From NCBI RefSeq assembly GCF_013201685.1, contig NZ_CP053844.1, positions 1 to 64,000 of the forward strand: DNA of 64,000 nucleotides, read 5' to 3'. The translations under genes and the position numbers were made by a program. Below, one piece after another: positions 11,772 through 21,266 of this stretch. Positions within the stretch are counted from its first letter, which is position 1. Each line of letters opens with the position of its first letter. This DNA comes from Campylobacter geochelonis. Lineage in GTDB: Bacteria > Campylobacterota > Campylobacteria > Campylobacterales > Campylobacteraceae. The notes below the pieces were generated by a model that did not search any database, had not been told where the DNA came from, and saw only the letters and a program-made list of their open reading frames with translations.

Positions 11772-12680
11772 ATGGATTATAGATACCTAAAAAAGCTAGA
11801 AAACGAGCGTCTAAGTATCAACAAAAAGCTTAAAATAGCTCTTTTTTTGGTTATAGGTATCGCCATAACTTTATTTTTTCTTATCAACAAAAGCTCAATA
11901 ACAAATTTTAAATCATCTCCTTTTTCTATATTTTTTTCGCTACTAGTTGCATTTATGGCATATATAGCGTATAAATCATACATAAGCGTTGGTTTTAATT
12001 TTGATTTTAAGCACAAAATTATGGCTAAAATTGTAAAAAGTATAAGTCCAGATTTAAAATATATAGTAGATAAGTATATTAGTTATGATGAGTTTAGTTA
12101 TCCAAGTATGTATAAATATCCTGATATTTATCGCGGAAATGACCTGATTTATGGTAACATAGATGGCATTGAGATTAAATTTAGTGATATAAATACTCAA
12201 GAAATAGTCCAAGTGCCAGACCGAAATGGGCGTAGCAAAAAAGTTCACCGCAGAATTTTTCAAGGAATTTGCTTTATCGCAGACTTTAACAAGCATTTTA
12301 GCTCCCGCACATATATTAGCTCATCTAATGAAACAATAATGCATGGCGAGAAAGCCTATATGGATGATAGCGAGTTTGAGAGAGAATTTGATGTCTTTAC
12401 AGATGATCAGATCAATGCTCGCTACATCATCACACCACTTTTCATGCAGCAGTTTTTAAAACTTAAAAATATATTTGATTGCCCTATAAATGCAGCTTTT
12501 ATAGAAAACAAAATTTACATTTATATCGAATTTAACAAAGACAGCTTCGAGCCTGATATAAAACAAAGCTTAATCGGCGAGAATTCAATCGTAAAAAGAT
12601 ATAAAGATGAGATATTTGATTTACTAAATTTAGTAAAAGAGCTAAATTTAAACCGAAAAATTTTTGCTAAAGTGGATTAA
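11772..12680 (+). CDS. DUF3137-type membrane protein, copy 1
   Basis: 302 residues: two predicted membrane helices close together (about 22-40 and 50-68), then a soluble domain. That domain has the features shared by all three tandem copies: FIADFNKHFSS, a YIITPLFMQQFL block and NKDSFEPDIKQSLI near the C-terminus. Function unknown. It lies 6 bp after lemA, the usual partner of this family. Closest in sequence to copy 2. Confidence 0.8.
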   Translation: MDYRYLKKLENERLSINKKLKIALFLVIGIAITLFFLINKSSITNFKSSPFSIFFSLLVAFMAYIAYKSYISVGFNFDFKHKIMAKIVKSISPDLKYIVDKYISYDEFSYPSMYKYPDIYRGNDLIYGNIDGIEIKFSDINTQEIVQVPDRNGRSKKVHRRIFQGICFIADFNKHFSSRTYISSSNETIMHGEKAYMDDSEFEREFDVFTDDQINARYIITPLFMQQFLKLKNIFDCPINAAFIENKIYIYIEFNKDSFEPDIKQSLIGENSIVKRYKDEIFDLLNLVKELNLNRKIFAKVD

Positions 12681-12681
12681 A

Positions 12682-13728
12682 ATGCAAGATAAACAAAGTG
12701 AAAAAATGGCGCTTTTAGAGCTTGAAAAAATGCGCAAATCAATCCTTTCTAAATTTGGATTTTATAGAATTTGGGCGTTTGTTAGCGCTGCTTGTTTTGT
12801 TGTGGTGGCGTATTTTTTTGTTATTTTTAACATTATTACCGAGCTGTTTAATGATGGTTCAACGCCCGTTAAAATCGTTGTTTTAATAGTTTTTGTGATT
12901 ATATTTTATATCACTTATAACAAATTTCTTGATGAGATTACACTAAAAGAAAGTGAAGAATTTAGAAACAAATTTAAAGAAAAATATCTAAGCGAATATA
13001 TTAAAAATTTAGGCTATTCTTACTATATCTACTCTCATGTAAATGCCGTGTATCTGATAAAAAGTGGGCTTTTTCCAGCATTTTCTAGACAAAAGGGAAA
13101 TGATGAGATTAAAGGTGAGAAAAATGGAGTGATTTTTAGCTTTAGTGATATTATTTTGGAGGATTTAGAAGAGGAATCAAGCTATAATGAGAACTATTTT
13201 AAACTAGCCAAAAAGGCAAATTTTATAAACACATTTAAAAAAGGCTTTGGTGAAAACAACTATATCAAGCTTTATGAGGGTCTGTTTTTTATGGCAGATT
13301 TTAACAAAAATATCACCTCTAAAACCTTTGTTATGCAGAACAGAGAGCCTAGAATAAAAAGAGGACTAGAATCTATAAAGATGGATAATCCACTTTTTAA
13401 TACAAAATTTAGAGTATACTCAGATGATATACAAAATGCGATGTATATACTAAGCCCGGCTTTAATGGAGCGCATAAATTCGCTTTCAAACGTTATAAAA
13501 TATCCGATAAATATAAGTTTTATTGATACTCAAATTTTTATAGCTATTGAAACAAATCGCGATAGCTTCGAGCCAGACATTCATCAAAGCATTATCACTA
13601 AAAATCCGATTTCGCATATAAAAAGGCAGCTTGATGCGATATTTGCTATAATCGATGCGCTTAGCCTTGATGCGAATTTATGGGCAAAACGAGATAAAAA
13701 AGTAGCCAAAGAGGTAAGAGAATCATAA
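12682..13728 (+). CDS. DUF3137-type membrane protein, copy 2
   Basis: 348 residues from the ATG at 12682. The frame is open a little further upstream, but that part overlaps copy 1 and no ribosome site supports it. Two membrane helices (about 33-55 and 68-86) precede the soluble domain. Shared motifs are FMADFNKNITSKTF, YILSPALMERI and NRDSFEPDIHQSII. It follows copy 1 after 1 bp and abuts copy 3 exactly, so the three are cotranscribed. The extra length against copy 1 lies mainly in the middle of the soluble domain. Confidence 0.8.
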   Translation: MQDKQSEKMALLELEKMRKSILSKFGFYRIWAFVSAACFVVVAYFFVIFNIITELFNDGSTPVKIVVLIVFVIIFYITYNKFLDEITLKESEEFRNKFKEKYLSEYIKNLGYSYYIYSHVNAVYLIKSGLFPAFSRQKGNDEIKGEKNGVIFSFSDIILEDLEEESSYNENYFKLAKKANFINTFKKGFGENNYIKLYEGLFFMADFNKNITSKTFVMQNREPRIKRGLESIKMDNPLFNTKFRVYSDDIQNAMYILSPALMERINSLSNVIKYPINISFIDTQIFIAIETNRDSFEPDIHQSIITKNPISHIKRQLDAIFAIIDALSLDANLWAKRDKKVAKEVRES

Positions 13729-14556
13729 ATGCAATTAATAAATAAGCTTGAAAAAAAACGAAAAAAGCTACTTCTTAAGCTTCTAATTCCATTTATTTCG
13801 CTAACTTTAGTTGTGGTTTTTGGCTTTTTTATGATGATAAAGGCTGGAGTTTTAGCTCCACTTGTTCTTTTGGTTTTTATCTATATATTTATCTTTTATA
13901 GGCTTAAATTTAAGGTTGCAAACTCGTTTATAGCTTTTTATAATGAAGCGATTTTTTCTCAAATTTCTACTAAATTTAACTCTTTAAAATACAGCCGAAA
14001 TCCTAAATTTAGTATGGAAAAGTTTGAGCCACTTTTTGCTAAAAAAGTTGGCTTTTTTAATGCAAATGATGAGATTAGAGGTGAGTTTGGAGGAGTTTGG
14101 TTTAGCTTTTGTGATGGAAGGCTTGATTTTTCTGAGATAGGTTTTAAAGGTAAGCTTTTTATAGCCGAGTTTAATAAGATTTTTTTATCAAAAGTAGTTT
14201 TAAGAAATTCAGGACTTTTTGATGTTGGCAAACTAAAAATGCTCAAAACAGACAACGTGCTTATAAATAAAAGTTATGAAATTTACTGTGAAAATGAGAT
14301 AGAGGCGATGTATATTTTAAGTCCAAATTTACTTGAAAAACTACTTGTTTTAACAGATAATGGAGCTATAAAAGCTGATGTGATGTTTGATACAAACCAC
14401 ATTTATCTTGCTGTAAATAGCCAAAAAGACAGCCTTGAACCAAATTTATTTAAATCCATAAATTCGCTAGAAACTGATGAGTTTATAAAAGAGATTAAGA
14501 GCTTTTTTGAGCTGATAAGCTACTTGAGTTTAGATAAAAGAATTTGGAAAAAGTGA
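13729..14556 (+). CDS. DUF3137-type membrane protein, copy 3 (most diverged)
   Basis: 275 residues, two membrane helices near 19-36 and 41-56. It keeps the family blocks in eroded form: FIAEFNKIFLSK, YILSPNLLEKL and QKDSLEPNLFKSIN. The start ATG directly follows the stop of copy 2. It ends the lemA operon. Shorter and more diverged than its two neighbours, it may be specialising or losing function; no stop or frameshift is seen. Confidence 0.75.
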   Translation: MQLINKLEKKRKKLLLKLLIPFISLTLVVVFGFFMMIKAGVLAPLVLLVFIYIFIFYRLKFKVANSFIAFYNEAIFSQISTKFNSLKYSRNPKFSMEKFEPLFAKKVGFFNANDEIRGEFGGVWFSFCDGRLDFSEIGFKGKLFIAEFNKIFLSKVVLRNSGLFDVGKLKMLKTDNVLINKSYEIYCENEIEAMYILSPNLLEKLLVLTDNGAIKADVMFDTNHIYLAVNSQKDSLEPNLFKSINSLETDEFIKEIKSFFELISYLSLDKRIWKK

Positions 14557-14957
14557 GCAAATAAGTTAAAATTTAACTAAATTTATAAGTTAAATTTATC
14601 TTGTAAAACAAGACTAAAATATAACTGAATTTAAATCTTGTTTTAAATTCAAGGTGAAAAACTATAAGTATAGGTTAAATTTTTAATCTAAAATATTTGT
14701 AAAATACTTCTTATAAAATCCTAAATTTAAAACTTGCAAAATTTATAATTTTTAAATAGACTTAATCAAGCGTTTAGTGTTAAAATACTTTAAGAAGATT
14801 AAATTTATAAAATATATTTATATTTTAGAATTTATATCTTTTATTTTAAAAACAAATTTAGTTAAATCTTTACAAAAGCGCAGATAAAATAAAAATATTT
14901 AGAGCAATTTGACAATAACAAAATAGCCAATAACCAAATTTAGTGCCAAATTTGAAA
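14557..14957. other. AT-rich intergenic stretch between convergent genes
   Basis: 401 bp between the DUF3137 operon and a convergent minus-strand gene. Very AT-rich, with short inverted AT words (for example around 14565-14600). I see no gene and no strong GC-rich terminator. Confidence 0.5.
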
Positions 14958-15848
14958 CTAGCGCCTTTTTGTCAGCAGTATCGCACATGCTAAAACCAGC
15001 GCAAACCCAACATAATCCATAAAAACAAAGCGATTTCCAAGCCAGATATAGATAAAAAATCCAGCCGAGATTGGTTCAACGGAAGCGATTAGACTAGCTT
15101 TTGTCGGGCCTAATATCGAAAGTCCTAGCATATATAAACCAAAAGCTAAAATAGTCCCAAAAAATATAACTCCAACTAAAGCTAAAAATCCAGAGCTATC
15201 ATTTACACCATTTAAAGTCCAAAATTTAGTATAAAACGCAGACATAACGCCCGCTATAATAAGCCCTAAAGCAAGGCAAGTTAGTGCGCCATATTTTTTG
15301 TTGATTTTAACTGGTGAAGTGCTATAAATCGCAACGCAAACTCCAGATAAAAGTCCGATTATAATGGCTTTTTTAGGTAAATTTAACGATGTTAAATCCC
15401 CATGAGTCGCTAATAAAAAAACACCACTCACAGCTAAAATCAAGGCTAAAATTTCTCTACTTTTAGGCATTTTTTTAGTGCGAAGTGCGATGTAAATCAT
15501 GATAAAAGCAGGGGCGGTGTATTGAAGCACGGTTGCAATTGCTGCGTTGCTTATCTGAATGGTTAGATAGTAAGTGTATTGGCACATCAAAAGACCGATA
15601 ATAGAGTAAACACCTAGCCAAAAAAGAGCTTTAAAATCTTTAAAAATAGCAAACATCTTGCCCTTTTGTTTTGTAAAAATAATGGCAAAAAGTATAAACC
15701 CGCTACAAAGTAATCTAACGCTTACAAGCCACTCAGCCGATATATTTTTATACATGAAAAGATACTGCCCGCACGCTGCAGAAACGCCCCAAAATGCAGC
15801 ACTTAAAAATGTATAAACAAGCCCTAAAGCGTAGCTATCTTTTTGCAT
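14958..15848 (-). CDS. EamA/DMT family transporter
   Basis: 296 residues with about ten hydrophobic segments in two homologous five-helix halves, the EamA (drug/metabolite transporter) plan. Typical family positions include the AAFWG segment at residues 17-21, FIMIYIALRTKKMPKSRE and, in the second half, GPTKASLIASVEPISAGFF. Substrate unknown; family members export amino acids or metabolites. It lies 9 bp after the zinc peptidase gene on the same strand. Confidence 0.88.
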   Translation of the reverse strand: MQKDSYALGLVYTFLSAAFWGVSAACGQYLFMYKNISAEWLVSVRLLCSGFILFAIIFTKQKGKMFAIFKDFKALFWLGVYSIIGLLMCQYTYYLTIQISNAAIATVLQYTAPAFIMIYIALRTKKMPKSREILALILAVSGVFLLATHGDLTSLNLPKKAIIIGLLSGVCVAIYSTSPVKINKKYGALTCLALGLIIAGVMSAFYTKFWTLNGVNDSSGFLALVGVIFFGTILAFGLYMLGLSILGPTKASLIASVEPISAGFFIYIWLGNRFVFMDYVGFALVLACAILLTKRR

Positions 15849-15857
15849 CTATTTTGA

Positions 15858-16727
15858 CTAAATTTGAATTTGACACGATTTTAAACTGCCAGTTTGAAAG
15901 CCTTTGTAAAACCACGCTTTTCTTTGTTGTGAGCTTCCATGAGTAAACGAATCAGGCACAACATGACCTTGATATTTTTTCTGCAAAGTATCATCGCCTA
16001 TCATGCTAGCAGCATTTAAAGCCTCATTTATATCGCCATCTTCGAGTAAATTTTTATCTTTATCAAGATAATGCGCCCAAATTCCAGAGTAACAATCAGC
16101 TTGAAGCTCGATTTTAACTTGGATAGCGTTTTGTGCCGTTTGGCTTTTGGCGAGTTGTTTTGCGCGGTTTGATTGATTTAGTGTGCCTAAGAGTTGCTGG
16201 ACGTGATGACCGATTTCGTGGGCGATAACGTAAGCTTGTGCAAAATCACCTGGCGCGTCATGGCGTTTAGCTAACTCATCAAAAAAGCTTAAGTCTAAGT
16301 AGACTTTTTGATCTGCTGGACAGTAAAATGGACCAACTTGAGATGAGGCAAATCCACAACCACTATCTACCGCGCCACGAAATAGTACTAAATTTGGCTC
16401 TTTGTATTTTGCGCCATTTTGAGTAAAAATTTGGTTCCATACATCTTCGGTTTGTGCTAAAACAGTAGCCACAAACTGTGCTGCTTCATCATCTTTTGAT
16501 TTATCGATTTGTTGGGTTGAAACGGCAGATGAAGTGTTTAAAAGTGAAAGCGGGTTAAAACCTAGAAAATACGCTACAACGCCGACTACTAAGATGATTC
16601 TGCCGATTTTTGTGCTTAGAAGAAATCTTATTATCGGTATAATTGCTCCTAAATTTAGCCCAGCTCTTGTTTGTTGCGAACGTTTATCTTCGATGTTGCT
16701 GCTCTGTCTTTTTCCTCGCCATTTCAT
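15858..16727 (-). CDS. YpfJ-type neutral zinc metallopeptidase
   Basis: 289 residues with one membrane helix (about 42-57) and a periplasmic peptidase domain. The zinc site HEIGHH is at 170-175, with E171 catalytic. Further family blocks are VGPFYCPADQKVYLDLSFF and LQADCYSGIWAHYLD, and a late SFTHGSSQQRKAWFYKGF. The N-terminus MKWRGKRQSSNIEDKR is characteristic of this family. The physiological substrate is not known. Probably cotranscribed with the EamA transporter downstream. Confidence 0.9.
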   Translation of the reverse strand: MKWRGKRQSSNIEDKRSQQTRAGLNLGAIIPIIRFLLSTKIGRIILVVGVVAYFLGFNPLSLLNTSSAVSTQQIDKSKDDEAAQFVATVLAQTEDVWNQIFTQNGAKYKEPNLVLFRGAVDSGCGFASSQVGPFYCPADQKVYLDLSFFDELAKRHDAPGDFAQAYVIAHEIGHHVQQLLGTLNQSNRAKQLAKSQTAQNAIQVKIELQADCYSGIWAHYLDKDKNLLEDGDINEALNAASMIGDDTLQKKYQGHVVPDSFTHGSSQQRKAWFYKGFQTGSLKSCQIQI

Positions 16728-16788
16728 ATTTAGCTCTTTCGTTTTTGAGATATTATATCAAATTTTAAACATAAAGACTAAGTATAGC

Positions 16789-18021
16789 TTATATCTTTTT
16801 TTTGTTTGTTTTGTATTTTTCCAGCGTATAAAGAAGTAAAAGTAGTATAACTACAGCCATACCGCATGAAAAAAATCCCCATTTTGCTCCAAATTCGTTG
16901 GTAAAATACCCAGCATAAACAGCGCCAAATGGCGTGCTTCCTTGAAAAAATAGCGTGTAAATACTCATAACTCTGCCACGAAATTCGTTGTCTGTATTTA
17001 GCTGTAAGGTGGAGTTTATACTAGCAGCAGTTACGACAAAGCCAAAACCGCTTAATATAAGCAAAGAAGCGATGATGTAAAATTGTGTTGTAAAGCCCAT
17101 AAAAGCGACCGCTAAGGCGGTTATGATAGGAAGAATTTTTATAGTTTTAAGCTTCATTCTTCCTGCTAATGCTACAAAAAATGCACCAAAAAATGAGCCA
17201 ACGCCTAAAAAGGACATCAAATACCCAAAACTTTTCTCGCTTCCATCAAGGTTAAATTTAACAAAGGCAGAAACTGTGACATTATAATTAGGTATAAAAG
17301 TCGCCACAACAAGCGTTATAAGTAGAACTTCAAGCAAAATTTTTCTATCTTTTACATAAAATAAGCCCTTTTTTATCGAGTATAAAATGGTGTCACTTTT
17401 TAGCTGGGAGCTTTTTTCAAATGGTTTAAATTTGATAAAAAACAATGACACGATAATGGCAAAAAAACTTATAGAATTTATTAAAAAACAGTACCCCACA
17501 CCCCATAATGCCATAACAAGCCCAGCTAAAGATGGACCTAGAATTCTAGCTACATTAAACGACATAGAATTTAGCGCGATGGCGTTTGGCAAGTTTTTCT
17601 TATCATCAATTAAATCATGCACGATTGATTGTCTACTTGGCGCGTCTATGCTATTAAAAACTCCACTCATAAAAGAAAATATCAAGATTTTTTCGTAAGT
17701 TTGAGTGTTTGTAAAAACCATAAAACTAAAAATCATCGCCACGAGCATAAGCCCGATTTGAGCGATAAGAAGCATCTTTTTTTTATCAAATTTATCTATC
17801 AAAGCGCCAGAAAACAGAGTCAAAAAAAGCGGAGGTAAAAACTGCGCAACGGCTACAATGCTTACTTTAAATGGATCATTTGTAATGCTTAAAGCTAGCC
17901 AAGGAAGTGCGATAGTTTGCATCCATGAGCCGATTAATGAGACATTCATACCTATCCAGTAGAGCCTGAAATTTGGGTGTTTAAAAGATGCAAATGGGTT
18001 GTTTAAAGCTATTTTTGACAT
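16789..18021 (-). CDS. MFS transporter, EntS/MFS_3 type
   Basis: 410 residues, about twelve membrane segments. The N-terminal block FRLYWIGMNVSLIGSWMQTIALPWL and the loop SGALIDKFDKKKMLL are typical of the MFS_3 (enterobactin exporter-like) group. SIDAPSRQSIVHDLI and TLQLNTDNEFRGRVMSIYTLFFQGSTP are further signatures of that group. Likely an exporter; substrate unknown. It stands between the zinc peptidase gene and tpx on the same strand. Confidence 0.88.
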   Translation of the reverse strand: MSKIALNNPFASFKHPNFRLYWIGMNVSLIGSWMQTIALPWLALSITNDPFKVSIVAVAQFLPPLFLTLFSGALIDKFDKKKMLLIAQIGLMLVAMIFSFMVFTNTQTYEKILIFSFMSGVFNSIDAPSRQSIVHDLIDDKKNLPNAIALNSMSFNVARILGPSLAGLVMALWGVGYCFLINSISFFAIIVSLFFIKFKPFEKSSQLKSDTILYSIKKGLFYVKDRKILLEVLLITLVVATFIPNYNVTVSAFVKFNLDGSEKSFGYLMSFLGVGSFFGAFFVALAGRMKLKTIKILPIITALAVAFMGFTTQFYIIASLLILSGFGFVVTAASINSTLQLNTDNEFRGRVMSIYTLFFQGSTPFGAVYAGYFTNEFGAKWGFFSCGMAVVILLLLLYTLEKYKTNKKKI

Positions 18022-18119
18022 ATTTACCTGAATGTTTTTAGAAATTATAACTTTTAAAAAGTTAAAAACATATCAAAATTTATCTATAATTTTACTAAAT
18101 TTATATTAAAAAGAGTGGA

Positions 18120-18148
18120 AAATTCGCGAGCTTAAAGCTCACGAATTT
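18120..18148. terminator. Hairpin after tpx
   Basis: AAATTCG-C-GAGC, loop TTAAA, GCTC-A-CGAATTT: an 11-bp stem with one mismatch, just past the tpx stop on the minus strand. Confidence 0.65.
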
Positions 18149-18152
18149 AAAT

Positions 18153-18695
18153 TTATTTTGTGCTACAGCTTGAGTGGCAACCACAACCACTTTGAGATTT
18201 TATCGCAGCTACGATAGCATCATAGTTTGGTTCAGTTGTTACTTCTGCAACGATTTCTTTATGGATAATTGTTCCATCTTTACCTACTACAAATACAGCT
18301 CTTGCAGTTAGTCCTGCTAGTGCGCCATCTTTGATTAAAACGCCATAAGCATTTGCGAATTCTTTGTTTCTAAAGTCGCTTCCAACTTGAAGATTTTCTA
18401 TACCTTCAGTTGAGCAAAATCTACCCATTGCAAAAGGTAAATCCATAGAAACTACTGTTAGTAAAACGCCTTCTTGACCTGCTATGTCTTTGTTAAATTT
18501 ACGTGTTTCTGTAGCGCAAACGCCAGTATCTAGTGAAGGAACTGCTGCTATAACTTGGATTTTATCACTTGCTCCACCAACTTTTATAGATGATAAATCT
18601 TTTGCTACTAACTCTACAACAGGCGCTTTATCGCCAACATTTAGCTCTTTTCCTGTTAAATTTGCTACATTACCGCCAACTGTTACACTTGCCAT
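18153..18695 (-). CDS. tpx: Thiol peroxidase Tpx with a Cys-rich C-terminal tail
   Basis: 2-Cys peroxiredoxin that reduces hydrogen and lipid peroxides using thioredoxin. Peroxidatic C60 lies in PSLDTGVCATETRKF and resolving C94 in MGRFCSTEG, the atypical 2-Cys arrangement of Tpx. 180 residues. The last 12, SGCGCHSSCSTK, hold three extra cysteines (171, 173, 177) and a His. I do not expect this tail in standard Tpx of about 165-170 residues, and it could bind metal. A monocistronic unit with its own ribosome site (AAGGAGAG) and terminator. Confidence 0.94.
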   Translation of the reverse strand: MASVTVGGNVANLTGKELNVGDKAPVVELVAKDLSSIKVGGASDKIQVIAAVPSLDTGVCATETRKFNKDIAGQEGVLLTVVSMDLPFAMGRFCSTEGIENLQVGSDFRNKEFANAYGVLIKDGALAGLTARAVFVVGKDGTIIHKEIVAEVTTEPNYDAIVAAIKSQSGCGCHSSCSTK

Positions 18696-18766
18696 AATCT
18701 CTCCTTGTATGAAATTTAAACGAATTTTAACTAAATAAGATGAATAAAGTATTAATTATATTTGAG

Positions 18767-19177
18767 TTATTTTTTTATAACGGCTGCGCTTTGAGTTAAG
18801 ATATCATGCAAATTTAATCTATCTTTTCTAAAAAGGCAAAATACAATCCCAACTGGACCAAAAAACACGAAAATAACGTATCTCAAAACTGCTTTTATAA
18901 AAGTGATTTTTTTGCCAGTTTTTAAATCAATTAGATAAATTTCTTGTGCTTTATAACCTGGAGTTTGGGCTTTAAAAGTAAAAAAAAGTGAAGTGATAAG
19001 CCCATAAACTAGCCACACGGCAAAAATAGCAAGTTGATTGTGCTGGAAGTTATCTTTTCCATCAAGCACGACATAAGTTGTGAAGTATAAAAGTGGTATT
19101 GCGATTAAAAACATATCCAAAACAAAGGCTTTTACACGCAAGAAAACTGGTGAAATGCTAGCCTTTTGTTTTGACAT
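18767..19177 (-). CDS. RDD family membrane protein
   Basis: 136 residues from ATG at 19177 (the frame is open seven codons further, to a TTG with no better ribosome site). The RDD signature is in FLRVKAFVLDMFLI, followed by three membrane helices and LRYVIFVFFGPVGIVFCLF. Function unknown; some RDD proteins are ion antiporters. It sits directly downstream of pyrE, as its homologue does in C. jejuni, and is probably cotranscribed with it. Confidence 0.85.
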   Translation of the reverse strand: MSKQKASISPVFLRVKAFVLDMFLIAIPLLYFTTYVVLDGKDNFQHNQLAIFAVWLVYGLITSLFFTFKAQTPGYKAQEIYLIDLKTGKKITFIKAVLRYVIFVFFGPVGIVFCLFRKDRLNLHDILTQSAAVIKK

Positions 19178-19241
19178 TATCTGTTTGTGCTTGAACAAGA
19201 AAGCAAATTTTGCTTAGAAATTATGCCATTTTTGCTTGACA

Positions 19242-19850
19242 TCATTTGCTTCTACTTCCAGGTTTTATCGGTTTGCTTCCATCTGCGCAAAGTGGGCAAT
19301 TTTCAGGTGAGTAAATCTCAAATTCAAAATTTCCTAGTGAAAAAAGCGGCTTATCAAGCGGAAGCTTACAACTTGCTTTTCTACCATTTTTTAAATTTGC
19401 AACTTCACAAAAGCCACGATTTGCTAAGGCTGCAAAGGCTACGATTTCGCCACCAAGCTCTTCTATGAGTTTTGCGCTCTCAAGTGCTGAACCACCAGTT
19501 GTGATGATATCTTCGCAGATGATAAATTTTTCGCCTTTTTTAACCTCAAAACCACGTCTTAACGCCATTTTGCCATCTACTCGCTCGGTAAAAATAGAGC
19601 GTTTAAAGCAAGCCCTTGCTAGCTCATATCCAGCTAAAATTCCGCCAATAGCAGGAGCGCAAACTGTATCAAACTCAACGCCATTTTTGGCTATGATTTT
19701 AGCTAGTTCATCTGCAAGTTCACTTGCTAAATTTGGGTTTTCTAACACTTTAGCGCTTTGTAAATAAAACTGCGAATGGTTGCCACTTGATAGTAAAAAA
19801 TGACCCTCTAAATAAGCGCCATTTTCTTTATAAATTTTTTCTATATCCAT
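19242..19850 (-). CDS. pyrE: Orotate phosphoribosyltransferase
   Basis: Converts orotate and PRPP to orotidine 5'-phosphate in pyrimidine synthesis. 202 residues. The PRPP-binding motif is in [21 protein letters not shown], and the N-terminal part [22 protein letters not shown] is typical of the epsilonproteobacterial/archaeal-like PyrE. It ends with [18 protein letters not shown], a Cys pair seen in this subgroup. frr lies 3 bp upstream, so the genes form an operon. Confidence 0.96.
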   Translation of the reverse strand: MDIEKIYKENGAYLEGHFLLSSGNHSQFYLQSAKVLENPNLASELADELAKIIAKNGVEFDTVCAPAIGGILAGYELARACFKRSIFTERVDGKMALRRGFEVKKGEKFIICEDIITTGGSALESAKLIEELGGEIVAFAALANRGFCEVANLKNGRKASCKLPLDKPLFSLGNFEFEIYSPENCPLCADGSKPIKPGSRSK

Positions 19851-19853
19851 AAA

Positions 19854-20405
19854 TCAAACTTTTAGAAGTTCAGCCTCTTTGTCTTTTACGACTTGATCGA
19901 CTCTGGCTGTGTAGTTATCTGTGATTTTTTGAACTTCATCATGAGCTTTTTTAATCTCATCTTCAGAAATCTCTTTTTCTAGTTTTTTAACGCTATCGTT
20001 TGCATCTTTTCTAACATTTCTAATGCTAACTTTTGCTTTTTCGCCCATACCGCGCGCTTTTTTGGCATTTTCTTCTCTTTGCTCGATTGTCATCGGAGGG
20101 AAAAATAGCTTTATGCACTCGCCATCATTATTTGGGTTTACGCCGATGTTTGCGTGTTGGATAGCACTTTCTATAACCTTTAGCATAGGTTTTTCCCAAG
20201 GAGTGATTGTTATAGTCGTAGCATCTGTTGCTAATACTGTTGCAACTTGATTTAATGGGGTTTGGTTTCCGTAGTAATCCACATAGATGTTATCAAGTAT
20301 GTTGATGTTTACTTTACCGGTTCTTAATGTTGTAAAGTCCCTTTTTAGGGCATCTATAGCTTTATCGCAACCTTCTTTTTGACTTGTATAGATAGCTTCT
20401 AGCAT
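19854..20405 (-). CDS. frr: Ribosome recycling factor
   Basis: Splits post-termination ribosomes together with EF-G. 183 residues in the usual two-domain RRF layout, with [33 protein letters not shown] and the helical C-terminus with [19 protein letters not shown]. There are two adjacent ATGs. AGGA ends 5 bp before the second (20405) and only 2 bp before the first (20408), so the second is preferred and gives the usual MLEAIY-type start. Confidence 0.97.
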   Translation of the reverse strand: MLEAIYTSQKEGCDKAIDALKRDFTTLRTGKVNINILDNIYVDYYGNQTPLNQVATVLATDATTITITPWEKPMLKVIESAIQHANIGVNPNNDGECIKLFFPPMTIEQREENAKKARGMGEKAKVSIRNVRKDANDSVKKLEKEISEDEIKKAHDEVQKITDNYTARVDQVVKDKEAELLKV

Positions 20406-20457
20406 CATAATCCTTTGAATAAATTTGGGGTGATTATACCATTTTTAAGATTATATT

Positions 20458-20489
20458 TTTATTTAAGGCGCAAAAACGCCCTAAATAAA
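20458..20489. terminator. Hairpin after secG
   Basis: TTTATTTA-A-GGCG, loop CAAAAA, CGCC-C-TAAATAAA: a 13-position stem with one mismatch, between the secG stop and frr on the minus strand. Confidence 0.6.
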
Positions 20490-20497
20490 TGGTTTTA

Positions 20498-20827
20498 TCA
20501 TTTTGTTGCTGGAGCTTGAGGAGCAACTGGAGTTGCTGGAATTTGGCTTTGTGGGATTTCTATAGTTTTTGAGCCAACGCTATCAAGGATAGATTTGGTT
20601 GAATCTTTTTGATAGCTATAGCCTAAAGCAAGACAGTTTATTATAAAAATAACAGCCACAATCGCTGTAAATTTAGCTAAAAATCCTGAAGCACCCTTAG
20701 CGCCAAAAAGGCTTTCGTTGCTTCCACTATATGCGCCAAGTCCTATAGAAGAGCTTTTTTGAAGTAGCACTGCCACTGTTAGAATCGCTGTTAAAACAAA
20801 TTGTAAAATAAGTAGTATTGTTGTCAA
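20498..20827 (-). CDS. secG: Preprotein translocase subunit SecG
   Basis: Small accessory subunit of the SecYEG channel. 109 residues with two membrane helices (about 3-20 and 50-70) and the SecG loop with LLQKSSSIGLGAYSG and LFGAKGASGFLAK. The Ala/Pro-rich C-terminal tail is typical of epsilonproteobacterial SecG. It follows the ThiD2-like and BI-1 genes on the same strand, in an order that matches C. jejuni apart from the extra ThiD2-like gene. Confidence 0.93.
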   Translation of the reverse strand: MTTILLILQFVLTAILTVAVLLQKSSSIGLGAYSGSNESLFGAKGASGFLAKFTAIVAVIFIINCLALGYSYQKDSTKSILDSVGSKTIEIPQSQIPATPVAPQAPATK

Positions 20828-20885
20828 AATTTAGTCCTTTATTTTATTGAACCAAACATTATACAAAAAAGTTTATAAATTTCAG

Positions 20886-21266
20886 TTAAATTTCTTTTTC
20901 TATCTGATATAGCTCATATCTTGCGTTTTTGAAAGTCTCTGAAATTTCGGGGCTAAGTAGTTTAAAACACTCTTCTAAAACTCTAGCACTTTCTTGAGCT
21001 CTTTTTAAATTTGCAGTTGTTATAGAGTCTAAATTCTCTCTTTTTAGCTCAGCTTGTATAGTTGGGCGAAGAACGTCTTTTAGTGAATCTCTAAATTTAA
21101 TAGCCTCTTTTTGGATTTCTAAGTTGCCAAGATGGCGGAGATTTTTAAGCTTTAAAGCGAGGGTTTTGTTGTCAAAGACATATCTTTGTATGTCTTCAAC
21201 AACTCTTATACCCTCTTTGTATCTGTTTAAATTCGCGTCGATTACGCGGTAAATTTTACTCTCTAT
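20886..21266 (-). CDS. ThiD2-like protein (thiamine-phosphate synthase-associated domain), apparent ATA start
   Basis: The minus-strand frame from 21275 down to the TAA at 20886-20888 codes for a protein with SKIYRVIDANLNRYKEGIRV, VVEDIQRYVFDNKTLALKLK and LRHLGNLEI. This is the pattern of the ThiD2/ThiE-N domain (annotated in epsilonproteobacteria as thiamine-phosphate pyrophosphorylase-related). It contains no ATG, GTG or TTG at all. The best start is ATA at 21266, 7 bp after AGGA, giving 126 residues; an ATT at 21257 is the alternative. It overlaps the end of the BI-1 gene by 11 bases, so coupled translation could help. A role in thiamine synthesis is inferred from the family only. Confidence 0.8.
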   Translation of the reverse strand: MESKIYRVIDANLNRYKEGIRVVEDIQRYVFDNKTLALKLKNLRHLGNLEIQKEAIKFRDSLKDVLRPTIQAELKRENLDSITTANLKRAQESARVLEECFKLLSPEISETFKNARYELYQIEKEI

